From Microcyclospora pomicola (taxonomy: Eukaryota; Ascomycota; Dothideomycetes; Capnodiales): a DNA stretch of 64,000 nt. Positions within the stretch are counted from its first letter, which is position 1. The number at the start of each line of letters is the position of its first letter. The DNA is taken from contig NHNY01000002.1 in assembly GCA_002786065.1 (NCBI GenBank), positions 62,001 through 126,000 on the forward strand, given 5' to 3'. Shown here piece after piece: positions 55,764-64,000 of the stretch. The position numbers and the translations under genes were made by a program. A model generated the notes under the pieces. That model was not told where the DNA came from and did not search any database. It worked only from the letters and a program-made list of their open reading frames with translations.

Positions 55764-56219
55764 GCTATATATGGCTGCTACGACCAAAATCAAGTGCCTG
55801 AAGCAGCGTCGAATATAAGCATCTCGAGGAGCAGTAATGAAGTCTGTACAATGCTCAACGACTCCGAGGTATTTACGTAGGTAGGTACGTTACACGTATA
55901 TATGAGGCCAGTCGAATGAACTTGGGATGGTGGAAACAAAAAGAGATCATGCTTCCGATGATTTTAATATCGGTGTCTGTCGGCCATATCTTCTTGTAGG
56001 AGACTACCTTATTCATTTACAGATCATATCAGTATCTTGCTCTTTGTATAAAGTCATTCAATGCTGCTCTACAAGAGAGGTCGAATTATTTGATGATGTC
56101 CAGCGTGGGCACGTGTGGTATAGAGTACCTTAGGTTTATTGCCGAAGCTCTCCAAGCAACGCGCTTTTATGAACTTCACCAATCCATGGCACGGATTATG
56201 CTTCTACTACCTCTGACAG
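55764..56219. other. Intergenic region
   Basis: No gene seen; AT-rich 3' flank of ARP4 and promoter of the next gene. Confidence 0.4.
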
Positions 56220-57318
56220 ATGCAGTATGCATTGCCCCCGGGGCGTCATTATGTATCTCGACTACATGGCCTGAGATGCTTGCCAACCAAACGCTTCTCC
56301 AGTCGACATGTCAGCGACATCATCGATACATCGCAACCCATCGAACCTGATGAAACCGGCACGAGAACCTTGCGCGTTCGGCAGCATGGCAACAGAAGTC
56401 TCCCTCTTCCGCCCATTATAGACCCAAAAACCGTCGAGTCACGACAGCGGTACACAACACCCAAGTCTCGTAGATATGTCGGTGGAAAGACCGAGTTTCA
56501 GAAGGCTCTACATGAGAATGCTTTTGGTACGCGGAAGATCACACTTCAACACGCTCTGCTTGTGGAGACATTGGCACTGACGATCAAGTATAGCCCAGGC
56601 ACTTGCAACGCCCGTCCGCCAATGCAGCTTGACCATGGCGAAACTCCCCACCCATTTCCTGGCACCGTTCGTTGGCAGTATGGACGTACCTTCGACACCC
56701 GACGTTCGCAGCGATCGCCAGCCGCCACGGCCCAAAGCACACATGCTGCCCTACGAAGAGAATTTGAAATCTGATACGAGAAAAGTGCGATCTCGCACGA
56801 AGTACCTAGCCAATTCCTACACGACCGTCGCAAGACTGAAGACGAACCCCAAGTCAAGGTCAGCATTGGTCGATACTGCCCTGTCGGAATGGTATGCGAA
56901 GAAGATCGGAAGAGCATCGAGGAATGCGGACTTTGCGAAGGACTTCGTATGGCCGGAGGACAATGCAGAACGGGTGCTGTCACTGTTACGACTAGAAGCA
57001 GCAGACAAGCTGAAACGAGCGAGGGGAGGTGTGCCTATTGCAAATCCGGAGGATGCAGCCACTGCTGGAGGCTCAGGTGAGCTTGTATGTCTGCTGAAAA
57101 TGCAGGCTACTACTACAACAGAGTCGGATGCCTTGCCGCGGATACCAATGTTCGACCTACCGGTCTTGTTGGACGAAGTGTCTCTTAAAGACCTGCTTGA
57201 GAAGCAACAGGCATGGGCAAGCTCCCCATGGGTGGCAGTATACAGATATACCCATGCACTACAGCTCATGTCGGCACTTTTGAGATTAGAGCAATATATC
57301 TCACCGCTTCAAGATTGA
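56220..57318 (+). CDS. Conserved fungal mitochondrial protein, unknown role
   Basis: Two exons: 56220-56526 and 56594-57318, with a 67-bp phase-1 intron (GTACGC...AAGTATAG). The junction gives FQKALHENAF-AQALATPVRQCSLT and then KLPTHFLAPF; I recall this 'FQK.L..NP.A.ALATPVR.C' pattern from conserved fungal mitochondrial proteins, without a firm function. The product is 343 residues. The N-terminus from ATG 56220 contains RLHGLRCLPTKRFSSR, compatible with a mitochondrial presequence. The mature part has PLPPIIDP, a basic middle (DTRKVRSRTKYLANS) and a C-terminal helix pair ending LLRLEQYISPLQD. Start choice is uncertain, since an upstream exon could exist. Confidence 0.68.
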
Positions 57319-57603
57319 AGCAGACGAAAGCATTTCATTCTATATCTACGTTTCACAATGTGAGCGGCAAAGTTTGATCAAGGGGGCGCCTTGCTCAAGG
57401 CGATCGTTGACTACAAGAACTTGCGTTGGCAATGCGCAAGCACATGCGAAAAGGCCGAGGAACCAAGGTCAAAACAAGTAATTTTTGGAATTGGGTGTTG
57501 AAGCCGCGTTTGACGGCCTGGTATCATAATCGTACTAGCATCGTTCGGAGCTCATACCGTCGTGTCCCTGATCATCCGCTCCACAGGTAGTGGCAAAATA
57601 TCA

Positions 57604-58530
57604 CTAGAACATGCCTCCACCCATCATATCGCCCAAGAGTAAGCCTCCCATCAGACCTCCACCAAGCGCCAATGGCATACCATATCCACCTCCGAATCCA
57701 CCGCCATACGGCCGTCCGTACGCCCCCTGAGGTCGCATGTATCTCGCGTTTGGCGGGGCGTACATGCCGCTGCTGTACGGGTTGTAGCCATACCCGCCGC
57801 TATACATGCCTGCACCGCCGCCGTAAGCTGGGGGCTCAACATACACGTCTTTGCCGTTGCGGTCCTTGCCCAGCAATTGCGGCTGTCCTGTCTGCGCGGC
57901 CTTGGACATGGCGGCCCGGAAACGCATGTGCTGCTCATACGACTTTCGCTCCTCCTCCTCACGACGGGCGCGCTCGCGTTCGCGCTCCTCGTGAGTGGTC
58001 CCCGTGACCTTATCCTTGAGCTTGCGGCCAAAGGTTTGTTTACCCTTGCCTTTGTCGCCTGCTGCAGGACGCGGAGGGAGCTCTGCGTTGTTCGCGGGCA
58101 TGTTATGGTGGTCCTCATCTTCGTCATCAGTGTGGTGCGCAATGATGTCGGCTCTGCTAATAGGATGACCGCGTCCTAGGCTTTCCTGCTCAATCCGCTC
58201 GCGGTCCTCCGTGGAAAGGGTGCTCAGATACTCTTCGTCATCGTACGGGTGGTGCCAAGTGCTGCGTGGTGGTTCTTTGGTCGTGTCGACGAAGAACTGG
58301 TGGTTAGAAGTGGGGTCATAGGTGCGGACCCAGCCTTTGGGAAGAGGTCGTTGTTCATCTTCCATAGATCGGCGGTGGGAAGGCGGGATTCCGCTGGACG
58401 ATGCGGCTCCTGGAACATTGAGGTGACTAGAGTCCGCCGTGGCTTGACTTGGTTTGGACACAGACGGAGACGCTCCGGTGGCGGCTGAGTAGGAAGGTGG
58501 AGGCTCGTTGGGTACATTACTAGCCGACAT
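57604..58530 (-). CDS. WW-domain protein with Gly/Tyr-rich tail
   Basis: An intronless frame of 308 residues from ATG 58530. Near the start is PPPSY, a PPxY ligand motif of the kind WW domains bind. The WW domain (about residues 63-95) reads LPKGWVRTYDPTSNHQFFVD then STWHHP, with both tryptophans and the final Pro. A charged helix rich in Arg/Glu (EERERERARREEEERKS) follows, then a Gly/Tyr/Met-rich low-complexity tail ending GGGLMGGLLLGDMMGGGMF. It is an adaptor by architecture; its partners are unknown, but Rsp5-type ubiquitin ligase substrates often carry such PPxY motifs. Confidence 0.88.
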   Translation of the reverse strand: MSASNVPNEPPPSYSAATGASPSVSKPSQATADSSHLNVPGAASSSGIPPSHRRSMEDEQRPLPKGWVRTYDPTSNHQFFVDTTKEPPRSTWHHPYDDEEYLSTLSTEDRERIEQESLGRGHPISRADIIAHHTDDEDEDHHNMPANNAELPPRPAAGDKGKGKQTFGRKLKDKVTGTTHEERERERARREEEERKSYEQHMRFRAAMSKAAQTGQPQLLGKDRNGKDVYVEPPAYGGGAGMYSGGYGYNPYSSGMYAPPNARYMRPQGAYGRPYGGGFGGGYGMPLALGGGLMGGLLLGDMMGGGMF

Positions 58531-58929
58531 GATTGTGATGACTTGAGGCCGAGTTCTGTGTTCGTGGGAGTAAGTGGTAAAGCAGGTCGGTTTATAAAGT
58601 TAGGTGGAAGGATCTTTGAAGTCTGGCGAGAGAAGATACAATAATTCACTTCGTCGATCACATGCTTTGGAACCAACTTGAGTCCCGCAATGACATGCCC
58701 AGTTGTTGTGCGCGTCATGTGTGGCTGAAGCTGGATGTGGCTGTGCAGAGAGATATTGCTCGATTGGGAAGGTGCAGCAAATCACTGTGTTCGCCTTGAT
58801 ATTGCCGCAAGACGACCATATTCTCCACAGTCTGTTTGATTTACGTAAGGTACGTCAAGGACAAAGAACGAGGAAATTGTACGACTGCCTCTGCCGATCA
58901 GCGACACTGGAGACCTTGGGTACACAGTT
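58531..58929. other. Intergenic, promoter of WW-domain gene
   Basis: No gene seen. Confidence 0.4.
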
Positions 58930-61902
58930 TCATTTGTAGAGCTTGCTGATGTACTTGAATCTCTTGTCTTGACTGTACATTTCAACCTCTTCGTCTGTCG
59001 GCCAATCCGGCCACTCTTCTGCAGACTCCACGAGCTTCCTCATCCTCTGCAGAACAGAAGTGGTAGCAGAATTTTCGAATTGTCGAAGGTGACCATGATC
59101 ACCACCTGGAGCTCGATTACCGTCCGCCTGTGCAGCCCTCGTATCCATGGTGCTCTCGATCAACCAAGTCCGCTCAAGGAAGACTCTGAGCGCTACGCAC
59201 ACCTTCTTCATCATAGCCTTGCCATGACGATCTTCAGTCATCTGTACTGTAAGCTCATGACGATGTTTGAACATCCAGTCCATGGTCATCATGAGCGTCT
59301 CATAGTCTCCCATCCAACCAAGAGCTCGCACGTAGGCGTGCAGAAGCCAAGGATGTGGAATGTTGAGTATTTGCGGTAGAGTACCTGTGTCATGCGTGCG
59401 AAGTGGTGCATGGAACTCAGCACTAGAATCTCCGCCGACCAAGCCATTGAACTCGCGTTTTAGTCTTTGTAGAGGTTCCCCACGACACAACCATGTCTCG
59501 ACTTCTTCGAATACGGTAGTGTCTGTGTCAGCGTTGTATAGGCTGTCACGAGTCATGAGATCCCGCTCGTATTTCTGCTTCGTAACCTTCCATGTTGCAA
59601 TGGCAAAGTTTTCGACAGTCCAGCAAAGATAAAACACCGCCAAAGCATCCGGCATTAGATTGACAGCACCCATCAAGGCAAGTGTGCGGTCAACCAGCCT
59701 GTAGACATTGAGATGGTCTCGACCCTTTTCCAGTTCCAGTCCTTCCTGGTCGATTGGGTCTTCGCGCTCGCTAGCCTTGATTATCCATCGCATAGAAGAA
59801 TGTGTCGCGTCATCACAAAGCGAGTGGAGCACAGCGTTGTACGCTGTGCGAGTGATCGGGGCCTGTGATCTCAATATCGCTAAAGCACATACAATGGTGT
59901 GACATGGATTGAGACTTCTATGATTGAGAGAAGCTCCGGAGCTCACGATGGTATTCAACTCGTCAGGAACTAGGACCTTCATCAGGGAGACGCCAGAGTA
60001 CCGACACAAAAGTCGGATGACAGCAGTTAATACTACGTCAGGCGTGCCATGCACATCCTGTCTTTCAGTGGATGAAAGAAGTGTCCTTAAAGCTGGATGA
60101 GCTAGTTGTCCGTGCTGTAAATATCTGAGCCCAAGCTGCAGTGACGCGGCATGTTCGATGATGAAAGCGAGGCAATGACCGCCGAGTTGTATTTCACGTG
60201 CCTCGAGCATTTCGAACAATTCTACTACCGTTGGGGGCGCAGTACGCGTGTAGGTGTGAAGATGAGTTGAAGGTGGGGGCGCGGCAATTTCGAAGGAGTC
60301 TCCAGGAAGAAGCGGGTCGCTTTCCTTCTTCCATATATCGTCAACGGGGTCGGTCTTGATTTGCATTTTTCGCTGGCGCTTCTCTTCGGCGTAGAGCCTT
60401 TCGAATATTGCCAAATGGACTCCGGGCGACGGCGGCTGGCCCGCGTCTTCGTACGAAAGATAAGCAGCCCATGCCTCCTGCACAGTCCTAGTAGCCCTGA
60501 TCCGAGCTATCCAGATTGTCTCCTCTGACCCACTACCATGATCGAGCAGTGAAGCAATCCGCGTCTGTATGGAAGGTGTCCCATCGATGTCCCATCCGGC
60601 ATATATGGTAGCAGCATTCTCCCAGGCTTGTGGGGCGTACCCAGCCTCGCGCATATGAGCTAAGGTATGTCCCGCGGCGCTGACCCCGTGCTCTGGAGTG
60701 ATACTAGAGTCCTTGCCAGTGCGATCAACCTTCCAAGGGGGCCAGGACAAGGCCTTCAATGAAGCCCATTGGCGTTCCGTCGCAGTCTTCTTGTCAGCCA
60801 GCTGGACACGCACAACAGCTCGATAGCCGGATCTTGTTAGCATTATGGGTGGGTCATGCTCAGCCATGAAGCGCAGCACGTTGAAAAGCGCGGGGACCAT
60901 GTGAACAGCATTTTTCAGCGGCTGGAAAGCACATGCTCTGGAAAGGAGATCCATAGCTTTGTTTGCCATATTTGTCTTGTCCTCGATTGGCATGCGACCT
61001 CTGCGATCTAGGTCTGTTAGACGGTCAAGAAACATTTCGGTGAGATATGGAGCTACTTGAGGCCAGACTTCGCGAGCGTGACGTAACAAGCGCATGAAGG
61101 TGATGAATAGCATCTGTGGTCCGGCGGCTGGAGGATTGCTGTCGGTGAATCGAGCAGACAGGTAAGCTTGAAGCTGCCAGACAAGTATTCTCAGAGCTGC
61201 AGCCTTGACGTACGGCCTTCGAAGTAAATACATATAGACCACGAATGGTACGGCTTGCAATCCTCGGCTTTGAGTTTGGTGCTGTAGCATCCCTACTGCT
61301 TTAAGCGAGTCTTGCGATGCCAGAGCAGATGCCCAATCCTCGACATGTGATGGCTCATAGCCCTTTTTGAGCAGGAACGCAGCATCTCTGGCTCGCAGAG
61401 CGACTGGTATTGATCTTGCGCCAACGTCCTCGATGTAACGAGCGAGTACCTTGCTTATCGATGTACCGCGAGAGCTCTTGGGTCGTGATGTATCGCGTGA
61501 CCTCTTGCGTATACCATTCTGTTTTGCAAGCCTCAGCGGGGACTTTATTCTGGGGTTGGTAAAAGAGTGGTCGAACTTCGCAGTCTGCGGACACGGGACA
61601 GAACCACGAGCGCCAGACGCGCTCAAAGCTTGCCCCAGGTAGTCGTGTCTCCCCCTTTGTCGGGTCTCCTGGTCGCAGTCTTGCTGGTCGACCGCATAGA
61701 TGGGATGTCCAAGGGGCTTGCGATTCTGCCTTTGCGCTTTCGATCGTGCGCCATCGTTTGTCAGGGCATCGACATGTGTCGCGAAATGATCAGCTCGGGC
61801 ATTGGTAGGCAGAGTAGGTAGAGACACTGCTTGACGCCGGTTCAGATTAGCCAACACAGAGCGGAGCTGTCTGCCCAGTGGCGTCAATAATCCATTTGGC
61901 AT
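58930..61902 (-). CDS. Large mitochondrial helical-repeat-like protein, unknown
   Basis: An intronless frame of 990 residues from ATG 61902. The N-terminus (LGRQLRSVLANLNRRQAVSL) is Arg-rich and acid-poor, a likely mitochondrial presequence, followed by a disordered basic region to about residue 150. The rest is almost entirely alpha-helical with repeated amphipathic helix pairs, for example HTLAHMREAGYAPQAWENAA and NAVLHSLCDDATHSSMRWII, resembling degenerate PPR-type proteins that bind organelle RNA. No catalytic motif is visible. The PPR assignment is inference from pattern only. It shares a 406-bp divergent promoter with the partial gene to its right. Confidence 0.75.
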   Translation of the reverse strand: MPNGLLTPLGRQLRSVLANLNRRQAVSLPTLPTNARADHFATHVDALTNDGARSKAQRQNRKPLGHPIYAVDQQDCDQETRQRGRHDYLGQALSASGARGSVPCPQTAKFDHSFTNPRIKSPLRLAKQNGIRKRSRDTSRPKSSRGTSISKVLARYIEDVGARSIPVALRARDAAFLLKKGYEPSHVEDWASALASQDSLKAVGMLQHQTQSRGLQAVPFVVYMYLLRRPYVKAAALRILVWQLQAYLSARFTDSNPPAAGPQMLFITFMRLLRHAREVWPQVAPYLTEMFLDRLTDLDRRGRMPIEDKTNMANKAMDLLSRACAFQPLKNAVHMVPALFNVLRFMAEHDPPIMLTRSGYRAVVRVQLADKKTATERQWASLKALSWPPWKVDRTGKDSSITPEHGVSAAGHTLAHMREAGYAPQAWENAATIYAGWDIDGTPSIQTRIASLLDHGSGSEETIWIARIRATRTVQEAWAAYLSYEDAGQPPSPGVHLAIFERLYAEEKRQRKMQIKTDPVDDIWKKESDPLLPGDSFEIAAPPPSTHLHTYTRTAPPTVVELFEMLEAREIQLGGHCLAFIIEHAASLQLGLRYLQHGQLAHPALRTLLSSTERQDVHGTPDVVLTAVIRLLCRYSGVSLMKVLVPDELNTIVSSGASLNHRSLNPCHTIVCALAILRSQAPITRTAYNAVLHSLCDDATHSSMRWIIKASEREDPIDQEGLELEKGRDHLNVYRLVDRTLALMGAVNLMPDALAVFYLCWTVENFAIATWKVTKQKYERDLMTRDSLYNADTDTTVFEEVETWLCRGEPLQRLKREFNGLVGGDSSAEFHAPLRTHDTGTLPQILNIPHPWLLHAYVRALGWMGDYETLMMTMDWMFKHRHELTVQMTEDRHGKAMMKKVCVALRVFLERTWLIESTMDTRAAQADGNRAPGGDHGHLRQFENSATTSVLQRMRKLVESAEEWPDWPTDEEVEMYSQDKRFKYISKLYK

Positions 61903-62308
61903 TCACTCAGATTATGGAAGGACGGACTGAATGAGACTACAGATAAATTCATTCGAGATCTCCATCGGAGGTGAGGATATGAGCGCGGCTTCACGTCATC
62001 ACGTGATTGTTGCCTGAGGCTGAGAATCAGCAGTCGCAATTGAAGTCGCCAGAGAACAACACGCTTGAGGACTTTTTATCGCGAGTATCTTTCTTTCGCA
62101 CCATCTTTCTCCCCGACTGACGCTTGCCCGAGTGCTCGACGGTGCGCTCACTCGGCTACAGCGGAGTGTTGAGTAGGTGGCGCCGAACGACAATTGCTTC
62201 CGCGCAGCTGCCCTTCAACGCGCATCGACAGAACGCGGGCTTGCTTGCGGCCAACGTGGAGGTGTGACCTAAGTCGCGTTCTCTCGTGCCCAGCAAAGAT
62301 CTCTTGCC
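61903..62308. promoter_or_regulatory. Divergent promoter with palindromic E-box
   Basis: 406 bp between two outward genes. The 10-bp palindrome ATCACGTGAT at 61998-62007 matches the TCACGTGA site of Cbf1/Pho4-type bHLH factors. Confidence 0.5.
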
Positions 62309-64000
62309 ATGGCTTCAGTCAACGGAGTGGCTACATCGCCTGCCACAGTCACTGAGAATGGAGTGCACGCCCAGGCTGATGTGCTTATCAATAAGAGGAA
62401 GCGCGACGAGGAAGACCGTTCACAACCGGAGCCAGGTACATCGGCGCGACAGCAGCAATCGCAAGATGATATCCTAGCAGTGCTCCAGCAACACGACACC
62501 CAACCTTCATTTCTAGGATACGTATTCGATGACGACCATGGCATGCGCATGTCAACGAAGAAACCGAAGCTGCTGGACTCTGCAACCAAGATGACAAGCC
62601 TGTCAACCAAACTGCAAGATGCTGCTTATGCGTCGCTGCAACAACTCGTTCAGGATGCTGCCCACGTAAAGCAAGAGCTCGTCCTTTCTTTGAGGACGAA
62701 GGGAGACCAATCTGACTCTGGAAGGATATCTGTCGACGGTCTCAAGCAAATACAACGGATCCTCGCCTTCGAAGCACTTGTGCAGGAAACTGTACAGAAC
62801 GAGACTCGATTGGCAACTGCTGAAGGGAAGGACCGTCAGATGATTTCTTCAGATGCCAAATCAGAAGAACCCCCTCGGGTTGGGACTGTGCTCACACTGT
62901 TTGGCAACGCGCCCACGCCAAAGCAACTGTTTTCATCTATGCAACATGCATGTAGTGGCAGAAACGCCACGGTCGTCAAGACTGAGCTGCCTGTCGAGGA
63001 AATGAATCTACCAAACGGTCTCACTGCGACTAAGATCATGCCACCTGTCGCCGATGGAAGCAAAAAAGGTCCGACATTTGAGGAAGCCTTTCCTCCACCA
63101 TACAACCTCACTCCACTGAATCCTCCAAAAGCCCACAAAAGATCGTCGACGAGGGACAACACAATCACGTGGGAGTTCAAGGATGTCGTTGGTCGAGGTA
63201 GCAAAAGGAATGGTTATACTGCTCAGACTGTGACGGTCGGAAACTGGCTAAGCTATGGCGGGAAAGGAGCTACCCGCTCGTCGATGGAAAGGCAGAGGCA
63301 AAGAGATCGAGCGCTGAGTGGTGGACAAACCCGAACGACCTACCTGGATCAGCAATCGCCGGAAGATCTAGCGAAGGAGGAAGATGCGCTGTTTCGAAGA
63401 GCATATTCGAGTTTTGCACCCTCTTACGATAATGGGAAAGCACTCGTGCCGGAGGAAACAAAGAATATGCTGTGGTGGCAGAAGACTGGGCACGCAAGAT
63501 TTGATGAAGCTTTTGCGATTGACCCAGCACTCCTTGACACTTCAACTTCAGGTGCAGCTCTCAAATCATCATTACCTGAGCTAAATGTGGCTGCCGCGGA
63601 TGACTTTGCTTCTCTCGTGGAAGACCTCAACGATCTCCCCGAGGTGCTCGACGTTGAACAAGTCCAGTCTAAAAGTGATGTTGATCAAGTGCTGAGCGAC
63701 ATCGCCGAGCTTCTGGAAACGTTGGCGTCCCATCAGCGCATCCGGAACGCGTCGCTGCCAGCTTCCATTGCAGGGACACGTCCCCCAATCAGTCCCGCAC
63801 CAGTACTCAGCAATCGTCATGGCAAGCCTGATGAGCCGAGCGAGGACGAGGTGCTCGTATACGAAAAGTTGAAGCGCGAGCTGAGCTATCTTGTACTACG
63901 ATTACCGCCGTATGCTATAGCAAAGCTAGATGGTCAGCAATTCGCCGCGCTTGGAGTCAGCAAGTTGATCACGTTCCAGTCATCCAGCACACGAGGTACT
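62309..64000 (+). CDS. Unknown nuclear-looking protein (5' part, runs off window)
   Basis: The frame from ATG 62309 (TTGCCATGGC) is open for 564 codons to the window edge with no stop, so the 3' end is missing. An early basic KRKRDEE stretch looks like a nuclear localisation signal. Later come a helical region (LQQLVQDAAHVKQELV), a block VGTVLTLFGNAPTPKQLFSSM, a Pro-rich stretch (FEEAFPPPYNLTPLNPPK), a block WEFKDVVGRG with YTAQTVTVGNWLSYGGKG, and MLWWQKTGHARFDEAF. These ordered blocks separated by disorder suggest a subunit of a nuclear complex, but I cannot name the family. No intron is needed in the visible part. Confidence 0.8.
   Translation, partial: MASVNGVATSPATVTENGVHAQADVLINKRKRDEEDRSQPEPGTSARQQQSQDDILAVLQQHDTQPSFLGYVFDDDHGMRMSTKKPKLLDSATKMTSLSTKLQDAAYASLQQLVQDAAHVKQELVLSLRTKGDQSDSGRISVDGLKQIQRILAFEALVQETVQNETRLATAEGKDRQMISSDAKSEEPPRVGTVLTLFGNAPTPKQLFSSMQHACSGRNATVVKTELPVEEMNLPNGLTATKIMPPVADGSKKGPTFEEAFPPPYNLTPLNPPKAHKRSSTRDNTITWEFKDVVGRGSKRNGYTAQTVTVGNWLSYGGKGATRSSMERQRQRDRALSGGQTRTTYLDQQSPEDLAKEEDALFRRAYSSFAPSYDNGKALVPEETKNMLWWQKTGHARFDEAFAIDPALLDTSTSGAALKSSLPELNVAAADDFASLVEDLNDLPEVLDVEQVQSKSDVDQVLSDIAELLETLASHQRIRNASLPASIAGTRPPISPAPVLSNRHGKPDEPSEDEVLVYEKLKRELSYLVLRLPPYAIAKLDGQQFAALGVSKLITFQSSSTRGT

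Overview
The window is nuclear DNA of a filamentous ascomycete. The evidence is short introns (about 47-166 bp) with GTANGT-type donors and CTNAC-like branch sites, dense genes on both strands, and fungal families such as an AA11 chitin LPMO, a Skt5/Chs4 chitin-synthase activator, Ste23 and GUP1. The proteins look most like Dothideomycetes (Mycosphaerellales-like), but that placement is from memory of protein families, not from a search. I see no rRNA gene, no convincing tRNA, no CRISPR array, and no retroelement or virus-like fossil. One sequencing gap (N run inside poly-C) lies near 26.86-27.05 kb.

Layout. 0-5 kb: 3' end of a membrane protein gene, a degenerate 60-bp tandem repeat, an unknown Pro/Ser-rich protein, ribokinase with a duplicated 3' end, and an F-box-like protein. 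5.5-10.7 kb: an Mpp6-like exosome cofactor carrying a CCHC zinc knuckle, an unknown protein, a membrane-anchored YjbQ-family protein, and complex I subunit NDUFS6. 11-19.5 kb: Ste23-type M16 protease, TAF11, an SRPBCC protein, ribosomal protein L4. 19.5-22.2 kb holds no gene I can support. 22.2-26.5 kb: AA11 LPMO with X278 module, an Mrx11/FLILHELTA-family mitochondrial protein, and an Aim9-like APH-fold kinase. 27.6-37.5 kb: a small unknown protein, V-ATPase subunit A, Tan1 tRNA acetylation factor, an APH-fold protein with a lost catalytic motif, and protein disulfide isomerase. 38.3-46.3 kb: Skt5/Chs4-like activator with a 12-nt CaaX exon, an unknown coiled/low-complexity protein, a secreted type-B carboxylesterase, and a small mitochondrial LEA-like protein. 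47.1-54 kb: a secreted lytic-transglycosylase-like protein, threonyl-tRNA synthetase with a mitochondrial-type N-terminal extension, GUP1. 54-64 kb: Arp4, a conserved mitochondrial protein, a WW-domain protein, a 990-residue mitochondrial helical-repeat-like protein, and the 5' part of an unknown nuclear-looking gene.

Most genes are housekeeping and do not form one pathway. Loose themes are mitochondria (NDUFS6, Mrx11-like, Aim9-like, LEA-like, the ALATPVRQC-motif protein, the 990-residue protein, ThrRS extension), the secretory pathway and cell surface (PDI, GUP1, Skt5, LPMO, esterase, V-ATPase), and gene expression (TAF11, Arp4, L4, ThrRS, Tan1, Mpp6). The most interesting items are the transglycosylase-like secreted protein at 47.1-48.3 kb, the Mpp6-zinc-knuckle fusion at 5.5-6.5 kb, the micro-exon CaaX box at 38.33 kb, and the duplicated, CpG-decayed ribokinase tail at 3.3-3.66 kb. 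Exon boundaries below were worked out by hand from splice signals, reading phase and family conservation; there is no transcript evidence.
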